DNA from: Hypericum androsaemum | Taxonomy: Eukaryota > Streptophyta > Magnoliopsida > Malpighiales > Hypericaceae | DNA length: 64,000 bases | Assembly (NCBI GenBank): GCA_963995505.1 | Contig: OZ023190.1 | Coordinates: forward strand, 18,160,092-18,224,091 | Direction of reading: 5' to 3' | Shown here: positions 1 to 10,260 of the stretch, piece by piece | How positions within the stretch are numbered: position 1 is the stretch's first letter | Layout of the letters: each line of letters begins with the position of its first letter | Notes under the pieces: model-generated | Told to the model about the DNA's origin: nothing | Databases searched by the model: none | What the model saw: only the letters and a program-made list of their open reading frames with translations | Translations under genes and position numbers: made by a program

Positions 1-413
1 GAGAATCGAGAGGGCAATCGAGAAGCCGATGAATAATTTAAGAAAAAATTAGAGGAATTTGGTAATTATTACAGCTAATTATCAGTAAGTAGTTAGTACC
101 AATAAATATTAAGACGAATTAAGAAGCTAGTTATAGCTTAAAAAAGATTGGAGTTTGATTAATCAATTTCAATACAAGCCCAGCCGGAAGCGGGAGCGTG
201 TAAATATATATAGAGAGAGATGGCGTACCTACGGTTCTCGTGGGCTTCACGTACTACCTAAAGCCCATGAATCCCAAGCAACTTGAAACAAGCGGCCCAT
301 TCCACCAACCTAAACAGCGCCGATGACCGTATATTTATCCTCCCTCCACTCGACACACTATATAAATACACCCCCACGGTAAACCTAATTTCCGAGTTCT
401 CTCACTTCCCCCA
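1..413 (+). promoter_or_regulatory. Housekeeping-type promoter, cut off from its gene by a MULE
   Basis: Several site-II-like TGGGCY/RGCCCA elements lie at about 241-246, 262-267 and 294-299, followed by a good TATA box (ctatataaata, 358-367) and a pyrimidine-rich leader. This arrangement is typical of plant ribosomal-protein and other housekeeping promoters. The leader is interrupted at 421 by the MULE and resumes after 8022. I cannot identify the driven gene. Promoter call is inference from motifs. Confidence 0.5.
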
Positions 414-421
414 TATTCCTC
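414..421. repeat. MULE target-site duplication, left copy (tattcctc)
   Basis: The 8 bases tattcctc directly precede the left inverted repeat and recur exactly at 8015-8022 directly after the right inverted repeat. MULEs usually make 8-11 bp duplications. Confidence 0.9.
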
Positions 422-724
422 GGGTTTTTACCTAATATGATATTACTATTCACGTATAATAACCGATATGGTGTTACTATTTGAAAATTTCTGAAAATGG
501 TGTTTGTTTTAGAGGTCGAAAAAATATTTCGACCTAGGGACCGTAGGTCGAAAATATATTTCGACCTGAGACCAAAACGAAAAACGATTTCGACTTCCCT
601 GGTCGAAAGCGTATTTTCGATTTGGTACCCAGGTCGAAAAAAAATTTCGACCTAGGGTCCAAATCGAAAAAAAAATTTCGATCTGGGAATGCAGATCGAA
701 ATTTCCCTTCGACTTAGGTGGATG
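422..724 (+). repeat. MULE left terminal inverted repeat
   Basis: About 300 bp matches 7726-8014 in inverted orientation with small differences; weaker similarity continues to about 850. Inside it, short palindromes built from ggtcgaaa and tttcgacc recur every 40-50 bp, so the repeat itself can fold into a ladder of small hairpins. Confidence 0.9.
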
Positions 725-879
725 GCCTTATCCAAAAAAAATATGGGAAAGTTGATTTCGTTGGATTTTTGTCTCCGGATAGGGGACAAGTCGAAAATAT
801 TTTTCGATCTGGGGTTACCCAGATCAAAATTTCTATAAAGTTGGACCCCGCCCGCTATCCGCCATTATACCCCAAAAAT

Positions 880-1180
880 TTTCGACCACCGCAGCTCGTC
901 GCCGTCCGTCCGTCCTCTTCGCCGGTTGTCCTCGTTGCCGTCCGTCCTCGTCTCCGTCGTCCCGTCCTCGTCTCCGTCGTCCAGCCATCCTCGTCGCCGT
1001 CCGTCCTCGTCTCCGTCGTCCCGTCCTCGTCTCCGTCGTCCAGCCATCCTCGTCGCCGGCCGTCCTCGTTGCCGTCCGTCCTCGTCGCTGTCCGTCCTCG
1101 TCTCCGTCGTCCAGCCATCCTCGTCGCCGACCGTCCTCCTCTCCGTCGTCCGGCTGCCTCGTCCCCGTCGTTGAACGGTA
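880..1180. repeat. GC-rich minisatellite inside the MULE
   Basis: Imperfect tandem copies of units built from cgtcctcgtctccgtcgtcc and ccagccatcctcgtcgccg; the latter motif recurs at about 980, 1040 and 1110. It is sharply GC-rich against AT-rich surroundings. Open frames of 60-180 codons on both strands arise from its 3-bp-like periodicity and are low-complexity, so I do not call genes. Confidence 0.8.
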
Positions 1181-1892
1181 TAAACGACGGTATAATTAAT
1201 TATGTGGGGTACATTTGGATAATATCTTATTTAAATGTGTTAATTAAAGTAATTTTGTTTAGTTATTAGATTTAAGTATGGTATGAATTATGAGATTTAA
1301 GTTTGTTAATTACAATAATTTGTTGATTACATGTTATGAGTTAATAGTTTTAATTAATTTTTTTGAATTAAATTGGACCATTGGATTTAGTATATAATTG
1401 GACCGTTGTATTTTATGATATAATTGGACCGTTAGATTTAAGTTTGTAAATTAATATAATTTTATGATATAATTGGACCGTTACATTTAGGTTAATATAA
1501 TTTTTGGATTCGAATTAGACCGCGTCAGTTTATAGCATGGTTTTAAGTAATTTTATGATTTAATTGGACAATTGGATTTAAGTGTGTTAATTAATATAAC
1601 TTTTAGAATAAATATTTTGAGTTAATAGTTTTAATTTATTTTAGGATATAATTGGACCATTGAATTTAAGTTTGTAATTTATTATAACTCTTTGATTACA
1701 GATTCTGAGTTAATAGTGTTAATTAATTTTAGGATTTAACTTTCTGTGCGTTAAATAAATATCTAAATTATATTTTATTTAAATTTATTAATAAATTAAT
1801 TAAGAATTATAATATAATTTTGTATTCTTATCGTGTTAATTACAAAATTATGATTCATTCTTTTGACGAGTTTGTTGTTAGAGAATTTAGAT
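1181..1892. repeat. AT-rich spacer with degenerate repeats (MULE interior)
   Basis: No gene seen. From about 1370 to 1740 the phrases aattggaccgtt, gatttaagtttgt and aattaatataattttatga recur five or six times in shuffled form, indicating decayed tandem repeats of roughly 50-80 bp. Confidence 0.6.
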
Positions 1893-2574
1893 ATGGCTTC
1901 ACAGTCTGACATATCATGTTACTTGGGAAATGGAGGACCGATAGATGACAGTTTGTTACGTTACCAAAATGTGCACCGTTCACAACTCTTTTGGAATCGT
2001 GAGGTACGTAATTAAAAGTAACGAATATTATATTCAATATTTTGTTAATGATATATTTTAAATATTTTCTATTGGTTATTTTGTGTAGGTTGAGAACCAA
2101 ACTCCAAATAACAAGCCGTTGAGTTTCCGTCGTCGCAGGTTGCTCACAGCGGGTGTCAGTAACCTGAAATTCATAGAGTATATGAAGGCCGCCGGTTTTT
2201 GGGATGTTTGGTGCATTGGCGATGTTGTAATCGATATTGCACTGGTTACCGCTCTGGTGGAGTGATGGCGGCCTGAGACACACACTTTTCACATGCCTGA
2301 GGGGGAGATGACCATTACTCTCCAAGATATGTCTGTGTTGCTGGGGCTTCCTATCGATGGAAATCCAGCCACGGGACCACAGACACCTCCCCAGTGGAAA
2401 GATTTGTGTTACGGTCTCTTCGGCATCAGCCCACGGGATAGTCCAGAATTTGTCAACGGCAATCGAATTTTGATTGAGTGGTTTGATGCAAACTTTACGC
2501 CTATGAATCTCCCAGACGATGCTGATGATGAGCTCGTTCAGCGATATGTTCGAGCAAACATAATGCGACTTTAG
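1893..2574 (+). pseudogene. Plant mobile domain (PMD) gene, broken
   Basis: Exon 1 (1893-2003) starts with ATG; a GT-AG intron (2004-2088) joins in phase to exon 2 (2089 onward). The protein shows the PMD hallmarks: a GPID motif, TALVE then WRPETHTFH, and [24 protein letters not shown] proteins (MAIN/MAIL family and their transposon relatives) are nuclear factors linked to silencing and genome stability; transposon copies are common in MULEs. A TGA at 2263-2265 replaces the Arg expected before WRPETH, and the frame ends at 2574, early in the domain, so the product would be truncated. Frames on both sides of the TGA agree, so this is a single nonsense change. It lies convergent to the HROB-like gene. 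Confidence 0.8.
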
Positions 2575-2954
2575 ATGCTGATGTCCTCAAGGTAGTACTT
2601 TAGATGGGCAGGGCCGACATCGTAGGAAGAACTAGTTTCTGTCCATTGATATTAGACGTTGTACCGAACATTATGATACGATATCGATGATGGTTTGTGT
2701 TCTTTTGTTGTCACGGTTGTGGAATTTGTACACATATTTAATTCGAACTAAAACCATCTCACAATCATCGTAAATAAAACAACACAATACATGAAAATAA
2801 TAACTGCAAACCACACAACACCGAAATCTGTGTCCTTACAAAACTATTATTTTCGACGACAACTATTGTTAGAAACTCCTCCAGCTGCACCGCTGATCTG
2901 GTCTCTTGAAAACTTGTTTCACATTATCATGATCGACACTGAAATAGATTCCGC
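2575..2954. other. Spacer between PMD remnant and HROB-like gene
   Basis: No convincing gene. The first ~120 bp may be eroded PMD sequence with several stops; the rest is AT-rich. It should hold the 3' ends of the two convergent genes. Confidence 0.5.
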
Positions 2955-3854
2955 TCAGCAGGAAAGAAACATCAATCTGTTCAGAAATTTTGAAAATATG
3001 TCAATGGTTATTTTAAACAATCTATTCATTAACGTTGTATAATGGTATGATATGCTTACATCTTTTACTAGCAACACACACCCAACACAGATGGTACGAT
3101 GTATGTCACGTAAACTACCATTGATTTCACCACTAGGGTCCTGTAGAAGGTTGAAGAAATTAATTATGTAATAATGAAAAAAATTAAGAAACAATAAAAC
3201 TTTTTGTAAAATACCTGAAAAATCGCTCGGAAACTATCCCCATTGATGTGTTCTTTCTTTTTCACGTACAAAACCATCTACACGTTGAAAAATTAGCAAT
3301 AATATTATTTTCCAATTACATCGTTCTAATACATGTACAATTGTTACCTGTGGAATTGTCACGCTGTCGGAGATTTTTTTAACATCAGCGATAGATATCC
3401 CATCTACATCAGCTCCATACATCAAACCTAAAAAATAACATTGTATATTAGATGTCTTATATTATTAAAAGTAAATATAAGTAAAGTTTTTACTACCATG
3501 AGTTTGAACATATTCAATAGCCGAAGTCCACGGTTCATTATTGAAAATGTCCTTCTCTTTAATGCGTGCTTCAGCTAAGAATGCTTCTAAACGTTGGGCT
3601 GATTTAGCTTTAGCTTCTCGTTTCTGCATCTCAGCCCTCTTTTGTTGTTCGTGCATTTCGGCAGCTTCTGCCCCATAAAGTGCCTTCAAATCGACACCAT
3701 GCCTCTTAGGATATGATAATGGAGGAGGTGCCTCTCTAGTGTTTGCTGGCCTTCTTGGTTGTTTGAATTCTTCATCAGAAGACCAATTTTCATTAAGCCA
3801 ACGCTCAAGGTCTTCGTCGTCCTGCGAGATGTGTTCTTTGCCGCTTCTCCTCAT
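2955..3854 (-). CDS. HROB-like OB-fold protein carried by the MULE (four exons)
   Basis: Exons on the minus strand: 3854-3497, 3427-3348, 3277-3215 and 3140-2955. All three introns have GT-AG ends and preserve frame, giving 228 residues. Residues 1-120 are charged (acidic start, then an Ala/Glu/Lys-rich likely coiled coil). The C-terminal half carries GISIADVKK, then a beta-rich stretch with DPSGEING and ICVGCVLLVKDVSI. This order resembles the plant homologous-recombination OB-fold protein (HROB), where a G-S-DVK motif precedes an OB-fold with DPTGTI and SVGAVLVLQKVAVF; the resemblance is from memory. HROB works with MCM8/9 in recombination. Here it could bind DNA ends or the transposase; that is inference. 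It follows the transposase gene by about 110 bp on the same strand. Confidence 0.65.
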
Positions 3855-3966
3855 TATAGTACACCTGAAAAATGTTCACAATACAAGAAAATTTAAAGTT
3901 ACAATTTTCGGTTAACACGCAATAAAAATCTTATAAGCAACTTCAATCACATACGTTAAATCAGTT

Positions 3967-6733
3967 TCAACGTCCACGACCACGTCTAATAGCATTAGCC
4001 GCTTCAGCCCCTTGTACATTTATACAATTGTGACGAGTATGGCCCACAGTATTGCACGTAGTACAACGAACAGAAGGAGCCTCATCTATTTCATTTTGTA
4101 TGCGATGTTGTGGCCGTCCTCTACGCCTCAAGGTTCTTTCGTCAGGAATAAGCTTTACAACATTTGTGTCTTCTGGACCTGGCCAATATGATGGATTGCC
4201 AAGAGGAACAAATTTATGTTCGTAGCAACGTCTCGTGGCGTCCAAGTGATAATGCTTATCAATAAACATCTTGTACTCGAGGCCCCCAAGTTCAGCACAA
4301 CATGCAATCGCATGTGAACACGGGTAGTGGAAAGCTTGGAATTTACCACAGCTGCACATTCCATCCCACAGATGGACCACGTGTTTTTTACGCCCCTTTC
4401 TTCTGGCATGATCATGTTCTGTTTCTACTTCATAAGTTCCAACTTCACCAGCATATATTTTCACACTATGTCGTCCGGCCTTCTTTGCCCACCGGTCTAA
4501 CTGGTTTTCCAGCTTCTTCGATAAAACTATTTGCACAGTACCACTCTCTTGAATGTACTTAATTGATCTCTTGTTAAAGTATTTGGCTAGTTTTTCAAAA
4601 GTTTCGATCACGATAGCTATTACCGGTAAATGACGAACTTTCTTGAAGACCTTATTAACACACTCTGCAATATTCGTCGTCATGTGTCCATATCGCCGGC
4701 CCCCATCGCAAGCTAAGGTCAACTTGGACAACGTCGGATCTTTATTTAGTATCCAATCGTAGACCTCTTGCTTGGCCCTCCTTATTTCCTGCAGATTATC
4801 ATGTAACTTCTTCGGTTGTGCTTGCATTCCTACAACAAAAATAGGCATACAATTATACGTGGAGTAATATATTGTAAATTGGTTTCATATAAGATTTGTG
4901 TCTTTACAAGTTATTGATGTTACCTGCAATCATCATCACATTCTTAATGGCATCGTTCTCGAAGCGGGTGTTAAGATTGCTTGCAATTTGTCTAAGACAA
5001 TATCGATGGGCAGTCCCCGAACTTTCTCCCCAACCATTTTCATCCACCATTGCCCTCAATATACCTTTGTGCCGATCAAAAATAACACATATGTCACCTC
5101 GGTCAGGAGTCACATGCATCCTAATTTGTCTCATAAACCAGGGCCAACTACTGGTGTTCTCGCTCTCAACGAGGGCAAATGCTATTGGAATTATAGCATT
5201 ATTCTCATCAACCGCAGTGGCGATCAAAAGGGCATGCTGGTACTTTCTATACAAGAATGTTTCATCAATCTCCAACACAGGGATGCAATGTTGGAAAGTC
5301 TCAATGCAGGGCTTGAAGCTCCAGAAAACTCGCCTGAAGATTTTTGTCCCAGGTTCAAGAGGAACAACATAATGGTCTACGCCTGGGACACAATGATAAT
5401 ATTCCCATTTTATAACAGTTCCAGGATTCTTAGCCTTGCACGCCGCAAACCATTGCGGAAGGCGATTGTATGATTCATCCCAATCCCCCCATAATTGTTG
5501 TAATGCCTTCTCTCTTCCCCACCAAGCCTTCTTATATGAGGGCTTGAATCCAATTCGGTCTTGTATTTCAGTTATAATAAACCTATTTGGAATGTCTGGT
5601 TGTTGCGCAACTATATTCATAATTACTTCCGCAATGTGAGCAGAACTGAGTTGTCGATGATCTTTTGAAGGTCGTTCTGCACTACAGGTATGCGGGTAGA
5701 TGTATTTGACTATTCGCCATGTAGGAAGTATTAATCCCTTTGCAGAGACACGGATCTTCCATTTACACCCTTCTTCCCATTTTTTACACTTCACAGCGTA
5801 AGTGCGAGGTCTTGTTTCCTTAAGCTTCAACTCGCGCCGCACTTTCATTGAGAATCTTTCGATCTCCCTCTTTGCATCTTCTTTGGTATTCCATATTGTA
5901 CCCTCCTTCAATTCACCATCACAACTTCCATCCATTTCGGTGTGAGGTCCCCAATCGTCATCATAAATACTCATCGATTCTTGTTCACCATGCTCAGTTG
6001 CAGCAACTTGATAGTGACCGTCAAACTGTGGTTCTCCATATTGTTCTTCTTCTTCTTCTTCTCTGTATAGTTCTTCTTCTTCTCTGTGTTGTTCTTGTTC
6101 TTCTTCTTCTTCGGTATGAAAATTTGTAGTTGCATATGGATGTACTTCTGTAGGATCATATTCAAACCAAACTGTTTGGACTTCATTATCATCGACATCA
6201 GCATCCCTCATGTAAGGAACAACAACAGGCGTCACTCTTGACGGACCAGCTCCATGACTATCCCTTATGGAAGGAAGTAAAAAAGGCGACACTCTTGACG
6301 GACCAGCTCCATCATTACTCATTAACTGGTTTTCATGAACATCCAATATTTGGTAATTATTTGACACCCTCTTCTCCACAATAATTTTCAAATAAATCAC
6401 ACTCTTGTACGGTCCTATAAACCTTATCATTGTGTAAACCATATTCCTAACATCTCCATCATTATCAATAGGCATTTGATAAAAATTTTCTCTGTCAATA
6501 GGATATCTAAATAGCAGCCTACGAACTTCTTCACCAGGACCAATAGTCTTTTCATATACTTTTGTTAATAACACATCATAGGAGAAATCTTCATAACACT
6601 TGATCTTTTTTTCAAATCCACCGATGTAATAAAATCCGATTTCACTGTTGTAGTACATTTCTCCATCATATTTCAAAGTTATTCGTACATTCCGCAAAGC
6701 CATTTTTTCAACTATGACAAAAGAATTTGACAC
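3967..6733 (-). CDS. MuDR-type MULE transposase
   Basis: Two exons, 6733-4924 and 4829-3967, with a 94-bp GT-AG intron joined in phase, give 890 residues with no stop. Start at 6733; an in-frame Met at 6703 is also possible. Order: an N-terminal PB1-like region, an acidic Glu-rich tract (about 205-245), a MuDR DNA-binding domain with its Cys/His pattern (about 285-355), the DDE transposase core, a SWIM zinc finger (CSCG...CSH) and a C-terminal CCHC knuckle (CTTC, GH, C). Likely catalytic residues are D490 (IDETF), D553 (IFDRHKG) and E659 (NIAECVN). It would cut and paste elements bearing the same inverted repeats, in the nucleus. The intact frame suggests recent activity. Confidence 0.93.
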
Positions 6734-7640
6734 TTAATTAGAGTAGCTTAATTCATAAGTTCACAAAATAAAATTGCAGAAATTAAAATTGCAGAAATTC
6801 ATCAACTATAACAAAATTTATGGCAAAGTTTTAATTGACACATAATTAGAGGTGGCATAATCCATCATCAAATGTAATTAAAATTTGCGAATGAATTTAA
6901 TAAACAACCAAACAAGAGACGTGTATGTTGTTTTCTTATGCATTAATTTCATATTTATGACAATATACAAGTAACATAACAAATTGATGACAAAATTTAT
7001 TCAGAAAATATAATTGACCGTATTCATCAACTATCACAAAATTTATGACAAACTCTAAATTCACATATAATTAGAGGTTGCATAATCCATCATCAAATAT
7101 AATTTTTGATAATTTTATCTAATAAAATTATTACTAATTACTAAATTCCCGCTTATTTTTTCTTATGCACTAATTTCATATTTATAACAAGATTGTTGTA
7201 TAAGCAACATAACAAATTAATTAATACCCCTCAAAAAAAAACATAACAAATTAATGACAAAATTTATTATGAAAATAAAATTACAGTAATTCATCAACTA
7301 TAATAAAATTTATGACAACGTATAAATTAATACATAATTAGAGGTGGCATAATCTATCATAAGTTCATGATTAATTACCGATATGGTTAATTTCATATTT
7401 ATGACAAAATTATTGTATAAGTAACATAATAATGACAAAATTTATTCCAAAAATCGAATTGCAGAAATTCATCAACTATAATAAAATTTATGACAAAGTA
7501 TAAATTGATACATTATTAGAGGTAACATAATCTATCATAAGAAGTTCACAAAAAAAACTACAAATTGAAACGTACCTTCGGAGGAAAAAATTTAGAAACG
7601 GTGAAGTTGTTCTTCTGTGAAGAGGAAGAAATGCCGGGGG
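6734..7640. repeat. AT-rich direct repeats upstream of the transposase gene
   Basis: Diverged direct repeats begin with attcatcaacta at about 6797, 7022, 7289 and 7467 and share aaatttatgacaaa, ataattagaggt and cataatc in the same order; unit length varies (about 225, 267, 178 bp, last partial). No gene. Being between the transposase start and the right TIR, it should include the transposase promoter. Confidence 0.75.
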
Positions 7641-7725
7641 GATTATATAGACCCCAGGTCGAAATTATATTTCGATTTTCGACCACTTTTTCCAATTTTT
7701 TCTGGATCTTGTTCGGAGTCAGGTG

Positions 7726-8014
7726 CATCCACCTAAGTCGAAGGAAAATTTCGATCTGCATCCCTAGATCGAAATTTTTTTTTCGATTTGGACCCTAGGT
7801 CGAAAACTTACCAAATCGAAAATACGCTTTCGACCAGGGAAGTCGAAACCGTTTTTCGTTTTGGTCTCAGATCGAAATATATTTTCGACCTACGGTCCCT
7901 AGGTCGAAATATTTTTTCGACCTCCAAAACGAACACCATTTTCGGAAATTTTCAAATAGTAACACCATATCGGTTATTATACGTGAATAGTAACACCATA
8001 TTAGGTAAAAACCC
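7726..8014 (-). repeat. MULE right terminal inverted repeat
   Basis: Inverted counterpart of 422-724, ending ...ggtaaaaaccc. It carries the same ladder of tttcgacc/ggtcgaaa palindromes. Weaker similarity reaches inward to about 7650. Confidence 0.9.
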
Positions 8015-8022
8015 TATTCCTC
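8015..8022. repeat. MULE target-site duplication, right copy (tattcctc)
   Basis: Exact copy of 414-421 on the other side of the element. Confidence 0.9.
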
Positions 8023-8624
8023 CCGCAAAACCCATCACCCTAATTCGGCTGGGTCATCAGGGTAAATTAGGCGATCTTGTCAGCAAGGCGGCGTTACTTG
8101 TTGTCTGAGAAACGGCCGCCTTGCTTGACCAGTTCGCCAAATTCACCCGAATAAGGGAGTCAAATTGTGTTTAGCTCTTGTGGGGAACCGGACGATAGGT
8201 AGGTAACGTTTTTTGTTCGTCTTCGGGTCAGTGGTCTTAACTTTCGTCGGGGGCGATGCGGTGGAATATGGGCAAGTTGTGTGTTTTGAGTGTATCTGTA
8301 TGCTTCACTTGACGGTTGTCTATGAATTCAATTGTTTTTGTTCTATTTTCTTTCTGATTTTTGGGTGTGAAGTTGTTGTTCTGTTCTAATTGGGACAGAT
8401 ATTGAAGAACACAACGGCAAGCAGGTGAGGAGGCAGTGGTACTTCCAACGCCGAGGGGACCTTGTTGTAATATTACTGGGATGGAATTTTGAAGCAATAA
8501 CAACGGCGGCTTGAGAGTTATGAGATTAATATGTAGTTAGGACTGTTAATGATTGCTTAATTATAACATCGCTAACGCCGTTGGGTTAGTGGGTTATTCC
8601 ATGCCATCTGGCTTGGATAAATTT
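8023..8624 (+). other. Transcribed-looking remnant of the gene interrupted by the MULE
   Basis: Continuation of the leader at 361-421. The stretch 8055-8150 has coding-like composition but two stops in the best frame, and 8400-8515 (after a possible acceptor near 8397) holds a short open frame ending at a TGA near 8512. I do not recognise a protein. It may be a decayed small gene or a long non-coding leader. Confidence 0.3.
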
Positions 8625-9303
8625 CATGGAACCACCTCTCTTTTTTTGTCAAGCAATTTTATGAAATTTTATTGGTTCAAAAGAAAGGATACAACCGATC
8701 TTGGAAACAAAACGTCGCTAAGGTCTTGCTAAAATAGTCCTAATGTAGCCCTAATGCCGTCTGGAGTTAGAATAGTAGTGGGTAATTAACCTACGAGGAA
8801 ATTTTGACTGTCCATTCAATCCGCACAAGAGTTTGTCTCCCTGTAGACATGTTTCACATCCACCTTCCAAGTCCGGCTCAAGATTTCACGAATGTCAAGC
8901 ACGAGGGAGGTCTGGGAGTTAGACTGAGCACTGACCTGGAGGATTTCGGCGACAATCTTAGAGTCCACTTCCAAGTCCAACTGCTTAATCTCCGGTCGAC
9001 ACGCAAGCTCTAATCCTCGAAGAACAGCCCATAATTCAGCTTCCACACTAGAGCACGTCCCTAAGTTCGATGGGAAACCCCCAATTCAGTCTCCAATTTT
9101 GTTCCTAATTAAACCGAGGCTCCCAACCACTGAGAGCCTCATGCCGTCTCACATGTTTGTCCATACTCGTTGCCGACTCCCAAGCTTCCTGGATTTCCCT
9201 TATCCATAAACGTTAGATGGTCTTTTCTCCCCCTCATCCCAGACCTCAAAATTCCTCCAATACCAGAAGTAATTCATAGTATCGAAATCCATGGAACCAC
9301 CTC
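8625..9303 (-). mobile_element. 5'-truncated LINE with 14-bp target duplication
   Basis: The 14-mer catggaaccacctc occurs at 8625-8638 and 9290-9303. Directly inside the left copy is a short T-run (the A-tail of a minus-strand insert), and the body (8639-9289) contains a LINE RNase H fragment on the minus strand. This is the signature of target-primed reverse transcription of an L1-type element that lost its 5' part. Confidence 0.85.
8790..9160 (-). pseudogene. LINE RNase H domain fragment
   Basis: On the minus strand, the frame reads GGF, SSVEAELWAVLRGLELAC, LEVDSKIVAEIL and VYRETNSCAD, the characteristic order of the plant non-LTR RNase H domain (RVT_3 type). An in-frame TGA replaces a Trp shortly before GGF and another stop follows CAD, so it is non-functional. 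It lies within the truncated LINE. Confidence 0.85.
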
Positions 9304-10130
9304 AATTCACATGCAAGTAGAACTCTCCTTTCCCCCTAACAATAAGAGAGGTTTATCACTAATTAAAAATTATTTTCCGGATTGATGTCGGTTCGTAGTC
9401 TGGTTAATCGGACTATCGATTGAATCACGTTTTAAAACCTTGGTTGAACCCAATCAAGATATAACATTACTTGGATAATTATTTTTCTGTAAATATAAAG
9501 ATTCTTTGATAATTCTAAGAATGTACGTGTACATTTAAAGATTGGACAAAGACAAATGATAATTCATATTAAGAAATAGCCTCTGATAAGTCGTAAATGT
9601 GACAAAAATAATAAGGGTAAATTATTTTCAAATCTTTCATATTTGACTATATCCATACCAAAATTTCCCGTGTTTGAAAAATGATTCTCTTATTCCATGT
9701 ATTTGATTTTTATACATTCGGATCTTTGTCTCACGTCAGCAACTCATTGTTTTTCATTTTTGTCAATGAATGACAGATACCTTTAAAATTAAACAAAAAT
9801 GCATCTCCTTCATGTTCTTTTGATTCCCTCGCCGGAGCTGCACTGCACTACATCAAACCGACGCCGACGTTCAAGTATCAAAAATCTGTCCTCAATCTTA
9901 CTAAACTCCAAAACTTCAGATAGTATTGAACTTTGTTTTTCTTCCAATTAAATTTTTTCCATTTTCAAGTAGAAATTGATCATCGATCCTGAAAAAACAA
10001 AATAGGATCTGTTACGATCCTCGGGCCACGTAGTTTAGAGTGGTAGCATTGTATAAACTATAAACCAAATATCATAACAGCTGATATTTTGTGTATTGGC
10101 AAAAAAAGATTTCTTTTTGTGATTTTCCCG
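9304..10130. other. Intergenic, AT-rich, upstream of the Alba gene
   Basis: No gene. At about 9612 an ending similar to the agggcaaatta termini of the element at 36475 occurs (aagggtaaattattt), suggesting a decayed relative. The last part should contain the Alba promoter. Confidence 0.5.
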
Positions 10131-10167
10131 TAAATATTTCTCTTAACTGGGTGAAACGACACCGTTG

Positions 10168-10178
10168 GTGCATATAAA
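10168..10178 (+). promoter_or_regulatory. Probable TATA box of the Alba gene
   Basis: gcatataaaaa lies about 90 bp before the start codon at 10261, leaving a purine-rich leader of some 50-60 nt. Position and sequence fit; not otherwise tested. Confidence 0.55.
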
Positions 10179-10260
10179 AAGTAAAAAGCCCAGAAAGGGG
10201 GAGAGACTAAGAGAGGGTTTAATATACATACATACGAGGGCGAAGAAGAAGAAGAAGAGG

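Larger units (their letters stand above)
422..8014. mobile_element. Autonomous-type Mutator-like element (MULE) with three cargo genes
   Basis: The element runs from gggtttttacctaatatg to its inverted complement, is 7593 bp long, and is bounded by exact 8-bp duplications. It contains a MuDR-type transposase gene (6733-3967, minus), an HROB-like four-exon gene just downstream on the same strand (3854-2955) and a broken plant-mobile-domain gene on the plus strand (1893-2574). Non-coding parts are a GC-rich minisatellite (880-1180) and AT-rich repeats (1270-1760, 6797-7540). The transposase frame is open, so the copy could be recent or active; this is not proven. Confidence 0.93.

Noticed and set aside
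880..1180. CRISPR-like array
   Set aside because: Units are contiguous and variable without unique spacers, and the DNA is eukaryotic; it is a minisatellite.
718..1269. Long open frames on both strands (60-180 codons)
   Set aside because: They come from a GC-rich minisatellite and the TIR; composition is low complexity (Arg/Ser/Pro or Arg/Gly/Asp) and there is no domain.
4898..5473. Plus-strand frames opposite the MULE transposase
   Set aside because: Antisense shadows of the transposase exon; no plausible start context or domain.
5848..6129. Leu/Val-rich frame opposite the transposase
   Set aside because: Reverse of the acidic Glu-rich tract; hydrophobic by complementarity only.
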